Shown here: in pieces, positions 26,201 to 29,657 of the stretch
How the letters are laid out: each line of letters starts with the position of its first letter
How positions within the stretch are numbered: the first letter of the stretch is position 1
Assembly: GCA_964600225.1 (NCBI GenBank)
Contig: CAZRIT010000018.1
Coordinates: 1 to 29,657 of the forward strand
Source: CAZRIT01 sp964600225
GTDB taxonomy: Bacteria > Bacillota > Clostridia > Christensenellales > CAG-138
Direction of reading: 5' to 3'
Length of the DNA stretch: 29,657 nucleotides
Translations under genes and position numbers: made by a program
Notes under the pieces: model-generated
What the model saw: only the letters and a program-made list of their open reading frames with translations
Told to the model about the DNA's origin: nothing
The model's database searches: none

Positions 26201-26617
26201 ACGGGGCTGATGGGCTACGCCAATTTGGAGGGCGTGACGGGCAGCGTCGAAACGGTGCTGTTCCCGCGCACGCTGCAAACCTACGCTTCTCAATTCCACG
26301 ACGATGCGCCCGTCATGGCGCGCGGACGGCTGAATATCCGCGAGGACCGCGCCAATTCGCTTTTGATCGAGGAATTGAAGCCGCTGTCCGCGCTGCAATC
26401 CACCGTATACCTCAAGTTCGACGCCCTGACCGACGAGGCCATGGCGCGCGCGGTCAACCTGCTCAGCCGCTTCCCCGGCAGCACCCCCGTCATCCTCTAC
26501 GATGCGGCCAAGCGCGTATCCAAGGGCGCGCCGCAATCGCTGTATATCGACGCGTCGGACGCGTTCAGGAGCGCCGCAGAAGCGGCGTTTGGAAAGGAAA
26601 ACGTGGTCATCAAATGA
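23195..26617 (+). CDS. dnaE: DNA polymerase III subunit alpha (DnaE)
   Basis: The 1140-residue C-family replicative polymerase begins with the PHP domain (HLHVHTQFSLLDG near residue 6, ITDHG, ATNDVHY). The palm has GPGRGSGAGSLAAYCLDITDVDP and the catalytic acidic motif MPDFDVDF, with KMDFLGLR further on. The thumb, fingers and (HhH)2 regions follow. A beta-clamp-binding motif QMSLF occurs at residues 905-909, and an OB-fold region follows (VTVAGLLTNCKQK). The start at 23195 is chosen because GGAGGAG lies 7 bp upstream; the alternative TTG at 23189 is too close to it. The start lies inside the last 8 bp of whiA. Confidence 0.95.
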   Translation: MAEFTHLHVHTQFSLLDGAARIPALVSRAKALGQTALAITDHGAMYGVIDFYKACQKEGVKPIIGMEAYVAPRAMTDRDGVRDREYAHLILLCKNEAGYQNLMQLSSEAFLHGFYYKPRIDYELLSRHAEGLICLSACLAGDIPQALLHDRYDDALAVAKRLQGMFGDDFYIELQNHGLPEQAKVLPGLRRIAGEIGAKCVATNDVHYVENDDAEAQDVLLCIQTQRFVDEENRMRMESDQFFLKSADEMLLALPEDAEAIRNTMEVADKCKLDIPFGVRRMPAFVGPDGQDNARYLRKLCLDGMQKKLPDADDAARERLDYELGVVERMGFVDYFLIVWDFIHFAKTNGIVVGPGRGSGAGSLAAYCLDITDVDPLKYGLLFERFLNPERISMPDFDVDFCYERRQEVIDYVGNKYGEGHVSQIITFGTMAARQAVRDVGRVLRIPYADVDRLAKLIPGELNMSISRALTMSPELKSLYDSDETTKKVIDLSLKLEGLPRHSSTHAAGVVISGVPITDVVPLQLNDAVVTTQFPMGTLEELGLLKMDFLGLRTLTVIRDALMFIEQSGDTPPDFSKLPFTDKNVYDMISAADTDGVFQLESGGMRQFLMQLKPDCFEDLIAGISLFRPGPMDQIPRYVRGKHDPSSISYLHPSLKPILETTYGCMVYQEQVMQIVRTLAGYSYGRSDLVRRAMSKKKHDVMAKEREFFIHGTEGVPGAMKNGVPEAVADKIFDEMMDFASYAFNKSHAAAYAVLAYRTAYLKYHYPVAFLTALINSFLGSVDAVASYVYSARRHGIRVLPPDVNKSAARFTVEDGAIRFGLSAVRNVGGAVMEDMVRERTANGPFKDFFDFCERVDGLNKRMLEGLICAGCFDAMGGRRAQYMAVYEQAMDAAAALKKTRGTGQMSLFDLDGADTAFANVGIRLPDVPEWKSQLLLVKERESTGLYLSGHPLDNFDAAIKKMTHTVADLMEADGITGISDNTVVTVAGLLTNCKQKPTKAGTGLMGYANLEGVTGSVETVLFPRTLQTYASQFHDDAPVMARGRLNIREDRANSLLIEELKPLSALQSTVYLKFDALTDEAMARAVNLLSRFPGSTPVILYDAAKRVSKGAPQSLYIDASDAFRSAAEAAFGKENVVIK

Positions 26618-27972
26618 AACAGGCTTTGCCCGTAAAAAAGAACGACGATCTGACCTTAACCATTCTGTCCCTCACAAGCGAGGGGCAGGGCGTTGCGCGC
26701 GTGGATGGCTACACGGTGTTTGTCGAGGGCGCGCTGCCCGAGGAAACCGTGTCCGCGCACGTCATCAAGGTAACCAATTCCTACGCCATCGCCAAGGTGA
26801 CGGAGGTGTTGACCCCCTCGCCCGACCGCGTGGAGCCGCGCTGCCCGTCGTTTGCGCGCTGCGGCGGCTGCGTGCTGCAACACCTGAGCTACCCCGCTCA
26901 GCTAATAAACAAGCGTCAATTTGTCGTCGATGCGCTCACGCGCCTCGGCGGCGTTGACGCGCCCGATGTGCGCGAGGTTGTGGGCATGGACGATCCGTGG
27001 CGCTACCGCAACAAGGGCAGTTTCCCGTTTGGCATGCTCGGCAACGGCGTGGTCTTTGGCTTTTACGCCGCCAGAAGCCACCGCCTGATTCCCATTGCGG
27101 ATTGCCCCATCCAATCGGCGCAGATTACGGATATTGCGCAGCGCGTGTGCGCCTGGGCCAACGAAAACCGCGTGGACGCCTACGATGAAGCGACCAAAAA
27201 GGGCAAGCTCAGGCATGTCATGGCGCGCGTCACAAGCGCGGGCGAAACCATGGCCGTCGTCGTCACCCGCGGGCCGCTCAAGGCGCAGGCTGCGCTGCTG
27301 TCGGCGCTGGAGGATGTGGACAGCGTCTGGCACAACCAGAACGATTTGGATACCAACATCATCTGCTCCGATGCGTTCACGCTGCTTGCGGGCAAAGCGA
27401 CGCTTACCGAGCGCATTGCGGACAAGACGTTTGCCGTCAGCCCGCAGTCATTTTTGCAGGTCAACCCCACGCAGACGGGCGTGCTGTACGAGCTGGCCGC
27501 CAACATGCTCGATCCCAAGCCGCACGAAACCATCGTGGACGCCTACTGCGGCGTGGGCACCATCTCGCTCATCCTCAGCGGACGCTGCAAGCGGGTGATC
27601 GGCATCGAGCAGGTGGAGCCCGCCGTGGCCGACGCCATCCGCAACGCCGAAGCAAACGGCGTGGAGAACGCAGCGTTCCTGTGCGCTGACGTGGCTGAGG
27701 CACTGCCCGGGCTGATTGCCGACGGCGTCGCGCCCGACGCCATCGTGCTCGACCCGCCGCGCAAGGGCGCGGACGAGGCGGCGCTGGCCGCCATCGCGGC
27801 TTCCTCGGTGCAGCGCGTGGTGTACGTCTCCTGCAACCCCGCCACATTGGCGCGCGACGTCAAGTACCTGTGCGCCAACGGCTTCCGCTTTGTCGCCGCT
27901 ACCCCCGTAGACATGTTCCCCCACACGGCGCACGTTGAGACGGTAGTATTGATAACAAAGAAAAATGATTGA
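26614..27972 (+). CDS. rlmD: 23S rRNA (uracil-5-)-methyltransferase, RlmD/RumA family
   Basis: The 452-residue SAM-dependent methyltransferase makes m5U in 23S rRNA. It has an N-terminal TRAM RNA-binding domain (about residues 8-65) and a 4Fe-4S cluster motif C-x5-C-x2-C (CPSFARCGGC near 70-79, with a fourth cysteine in IADCPIQSAQ). The methyltransferase domain has SPQSFLQVNPTQ, DAYCGVGTISL, LDPPRKG and the catalytic SCNPATLARD. The ATG overlaps the dnaE stop by 4 bp (ATGA). Which uracil it modifies (U747 or U1939) cannot be decided. The gene ends just where composition changes. Confidence 0.92.
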   Translation: MKQALPVKKNDDLTLTILSLTSEGQGVARVDGYTVFVEGALPEETVSAHVIKVTNSYAIAKVTEVLTPSPDRVEPRCPSFARCGGCVLQHLSYPAQLINKRQFVVDALTRLGGVDAPDVREVVGMDDPWRYRNKGSFPFGMLGNGVVFGFYAARSHRLIPIADCPIQSAQITDIAQRVCAWANENRVDAYDEATKKGKLRHVMARVTSAGETMAVVVTRGPLKAQAALLSALEDVDSVWHNQNDLDTNIICSDAFTLLAGKATLTERIADKTFAVSPQSFLQVNPTQTGVLYELAANMLDPKPHETIVDAYCGVGTISLILSGRCKRVIGIEQVEPAVADAIRNAEANGVENAAFLCADVAEALPGLIADGVAPDAIVLDPPRKGADEAALAAIAASSVQRVVYVSCNPATLARDVKYLCANGFRFVAATPVDMFPHTAHVETVVLITKKND

Positions 27973-28095
27973 GTGCGCTGAAAACCCTTATATATCAACG
28001 CTTTCAGCACACATGGGTACAAAACCCATTGAGCGAAAAACATGAAAATATCGCTTCGCGGAAACAAGTCCATAAAGGTACTTTTTGATAGTTAA
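27973..28095. other. Composition boundary after rlmD, with short hairpins
   Basis: No gene is seen in this 123-bp stretch. An imperfect 11-bp inverted repeat (27973-27983 with 28002-28012) and a perfect 6-bp hairpin (ATGGGT/ACCCAT, 28013-28029) follow the rlmD stop codon. No T run follows either. GC content falls from here to the right edge. It is the likely left junction of the acquired DNA. Confidence 0.6.
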
Positions 28096-28215
28096 GTGGT
28101 CAGGTTAGATGTCAGTGCTCGGTGAGTGGTCGATTTAGATGTCAGCCTTCGCGAGTGCACGATTTAGATGTTTTTTTAGAAATTTTTGAGGTTGTGTGGT
28201 CAGGTTGGATGTCTT
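28096..28215. repeat. Four direct 20-bp repeats resembling IS21-family terminal repeats
   Basis: Copies start at 28096, 28126, 28155 and 28196. The first reads GTGGTCAGGTTAGATGTCAG, and the shared core is GTGGTC(A/G)(G/A)(G/T)TT(A/G)GATGTC, with the third copy having GTGCAC. The spacings are 30, 29 and 41 bp. Multiple in-line short repeats are typical of the ends of IS21-family elements, where IstA binds. No istA or istB gene is in the window, so this is a stranded end or remnant. Confidence 0.55.
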
Positions 28216-28220
28216 TTAAT
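28192..28220 (+). promoter_or_regulatory. Outward promoter in the last repeat reading into the SDR gene
   Basis: TTGTGT (28192-28197), a 17-bp spacer and TTTAAT (28215-28220). It overlaps the fourth 20-bp repeat and would start transcription about 40 bp before the SDR start codon. Confidence 0.45.
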
Positions 28221-28265
28221 GATTGGATTGATAGAAACTAATAAACAATGGAGGTTAATGTGGAA

Positions 28266-29252
28266 ATGCTGTATTTTATCACAGGCGCGGCCGGACATTT
28301 GGGAAGCGTAATTACCCGGCAGTTAATCAACAGCGGTAAACAGGTGCGTGCCCTCATATTGCCAAACGAAAAACACACACCCGAAAAGGCAAAACTGTAT
28401 TTTGGCGATGTCCGCGATAAGGAAAGCCTAAGGCCTTGTTTTGAAAATCTGAACGGCCGACAATTAGTCGTAATCCACTGTGCGGGGATTGTTTCCATAG
28501 CCTCAAAATTCAATCAGGCTGTATATGACGTAAATGTAACAGGAACAAAGAATATTGTTGATCTTTGTAGGGAATATAGTGCATCAAAGCTGGTTTACGT
28601 AAGTTCAGTTCACGCTATTCCCGAAAAGCCTAATGGAATAACAATAACGGAAATAACCGAATTTAGCCCAGAGCATGTTGTAGGATTATACGCTAAGACA
28701 AAGGCGGAAGCAACAGCATATGTTCTTGACGCCGCCAGACAGGGACTGAATGCTTGTGTAGTGCATCCCTCCGGCATCATCGGACCTTATGACCACGGCA
28801 GAGGACATCTTACAACCCTAGTCATTGATTATTATAAGCGCAGGCTAACTTCCGGGGTCAACGGCGGGTATGATTTTGTTGATGTGCGTGATGTGGCCGA
28901 TGGGATTATTGCGTCGTGCGATAAAGGCAGGCAAGGCGAATGTTATATTCTTTCAAATCGATTCTTCAAAGTTGGCGAAATTCTTGATATGCTGCATGAG
29001 ATAACCGGCAAGAGAAAAATAAAAAATTACTTGCCGATTTGGTTTGTAAAAATCACAGCCCCCCTTGCCGAATTGTATTATAAAATATTGAAACAGCCGC
29101 CATTATTTACTTCTTATTCTATTTATACGCTAAATTCAAATGCGCAGTTTTCGCACCAAAAAGCAACGTCGGAATTAGGGTACACGACAAGGGAAATGAA
29201 AGCAACATTAAAAGACACTGTAAATTGGCTAAAGGAAAACGGCAGGATCTAA
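28266..29252 (+). CDS. NAD-dependent epimerase/dehydratase family (extended SDR) protein
   Basis: The 328-residue protein has the extended short-chain dehydrogenase fold. The NAD-binding motif is TGAAGHLG (residues 6-13) and D57 or so lies in FGDVRD. VSSVHAI supplies the catalytic serine. YAKTK is the Y-x-x-x-K catalytic pair, and HPSGIIGPYDHGRGH is typical of dihydroflavonol-reductase/epimerase relatives. The substrate is unknown. The start at 28266 is chosen because GGAGG (28250-28254) lies inside the reading frame if translation began at the ATG at 28248; a GTG at 28260 is another option. Codon use is AT-rich, unlike the chromosome to the left, so it is probably acquired. Confidence 0.82.
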   Translation: MLYFITGAAGHLGSVITRQLINSGKQVRALILPNEKHTPEKAKLYFGDVRDKESLRPCFENLNGRQLVVIHCAGIVSIASKFNQAVYDVNVTGTKNIVDLCREYSASKLVYVSSVHAIPEKPNGITITEITEFSPEHVVGLYAKTKAEATAYVLDAARQGLNACVVHPSGIIGPYDHGRGHLTTLVIDYYKRRLTSGVNGGYDFVDVRDVADGIIASCDKGRQGECYILSNRFFKVGEILDMLHEITGKRKIKNYLPIWFVKITAPLAELYYKILKQPPLFTSYSIYTLNSNAQFSHQKATSELGYTTREMKATLKDTVNWLKENGRI

Positions 29253-29267
29253 GGTTGCCTCAAATTT

Positions 29268-29657
29268 TTATGATTCCTCAACATTCACCGTCACGCCGGA
29301 CTTAAATTTCACAATGAATTTATCCTTATAAATAGTTATTTTATCAATTAGCCTTCTTACAAGCTGCTCATCATATTTAATAATTTTGGTTGGCTGCTCT
29401 TTCAGAAATGCGCTCATATCATCCATTCTCTTACGCATTTCATCACGGCTTGCGTTTTTAACCAGCAGCTTCTGTTTCTGTTCACGCAGACGGTAGATTT
29501 CCTCGGCGACTTTTTCGTAGTTAGCTTTGGAACTGGCAAGCTTTAAAAGCTCCGTTTGCAGCTCCTCCAACCGCTTATCGATATCCGCCAAGGTATGGTC
29601 GCTTTCACGATTTATGACGGTGGCGATGTTGTCCCGTAGAGTAGTGAGGAAAGAGTC
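29268..29657 (-). CDS. Large serine recombinase, C-terminal fragment (continues off the window)
   Basis: The frame stays open from the stop at 29268 to the right edge at 29657, giving the last 129 residues; the 5' part is outside the window. The visible part has a coiled-coil stretch (about the first 75 residues, ELQTELLKLASSKANYEKVAE) and ends YDEQLVRRLIDKITIYKDKFIVKFKSG. That ending is the typical C-terminus of transposon-type large serine recombinases of Firmicutes (TndX/TnpX-like). An internal TTG at 29591 is not the true start. The gene faces the SDR gene convergently across only 15 bp. Confidence 0.8.
   Translation of the reverse strand, partial: DSFLTTLRDNIATVINRESDHTLADIDKRLEELQTELLKLASSKANYEKVAEEIYRLREQKQKLLVKNASRDEMRKRMDDMSAFLKEQPTKIIKYDEQLVRRLIDKITIYKDKFIVKFKSGVTVNVEES

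Noticed and set aside
23507..26536. A 1009-residue open frame on the strand opposite dnaE
   Set aside because: It lies wholly antisense to a clear dnaE and is rich in H, R, A and G with no domain. Long antisense frames are expected in GC-rich DNA.
27543..28073. A 176-residue minus-strand frame crossing the rlmD 3' end
   Set aside because: It is antisense to conserved rlmD motifs and has no family likeness.
28096..28215. CRISPR array
   Set aside because: The repeats are only 20 bp and imperfect, the gaps are 9-21 bp, and no cas gene is present.
28238..28513. A 91-residue minus-strand frame over the SDR start
   Set aside because: It is antisense to the NAD-binding motif of the SDR and has no motif or ribosome-binding site.

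Overview
The window comes from a GC-rich, spore-forming Gram-positive bacterium of the Clostridia type. The evidence is a complete spoIIAA-spoIIAB-sigF operon, a murB-rapZ-whiA-dnaE-rlmD run, a clostridial-type DnaE of about 1140 residues, a tannase-like lipoprotein, and MATE and ABC exporters typical of gut Firmicutes. No species can be assigned from sequence alone. From about 28.0 kb onward the DNA is clearly more AT-rich with different codon use, and it looks acquired.

Layout. 0.1-4.9 kb (minus strand): an MBL-fold hydrolase, an unknown protein with an apparently leaderless promoter, and a heterodimeric ABC exporter pair with one degenerate ATP site. 5.1-5.5 kb (plus): a small DUF3592-type membrane protein. 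5.6-7.7 kb (minus): a membrane sensor HD-GYP (cyclic-di-GMP phosphodiesterase-like) protein split by a one-base frameshift. 7.9-9.8 kb (minus): a large GT-C-like membrane protein. 9.8-10.1 kb: a non-coding block with a duplicated 48-bp unit around a dispersed-repeat-like motif. 10.1-13.5 kb (minus): a MacA/MacB-type export operon (adaptor, ATPase, permease). 13.8-15.1 kb (minus): a MATE exporter whose best ribosome-binding site points to an ATA codon. 15.3-17.0 kb (minus): a lipoprotein of the bacterial tannase family in which the nucleophile, acid and histidine positions all appear substituted. 17.1-19.15 kb (minus): a DNA-deoxyinosine glycosylase and the sigma-F operon. 19.36-27.97 kb (plus): an apparent operon running from an orphan solute-binding-like protein through murB, rapZ, whiA and dnaE to a TrmA/RlmD-family rRNA methyltransferase. 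27.97-29.66 kb: acquired DNA with short hairpins, four 20-bp repeats resembling IS21-type ends, an SDR-family gene, and the C-terminus of a large serine recombinase running off the right edge.

How the parts fit. The sigma-F operon and the murB...rlmD operon are divergent, with a sigma-H-like promoter on one side and a sigma-A-like extended -10 promoter on the other. Within the plus-strand operon most genes overlap or nearly touch, which suggests coupled translation. The usual yvcK (glmR) gene between rapZ and whiA is absent. Several strong sigma-A promoters (TTTACA/TATAAT, GTGACA/TATAAT and TTGACG/TATAAT, all with 17-bp spacers) mark the transcription units. Inverted repeats over some of them suggest local repression of the transporter and signalling genes.

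No wholly new system is proven here. The most unusual items are the predicted dead tannase-family lipoprotein, the acquired element next to rlmD, the two leaderless-looking promoters, and the frameshifted HD-GYP gene.
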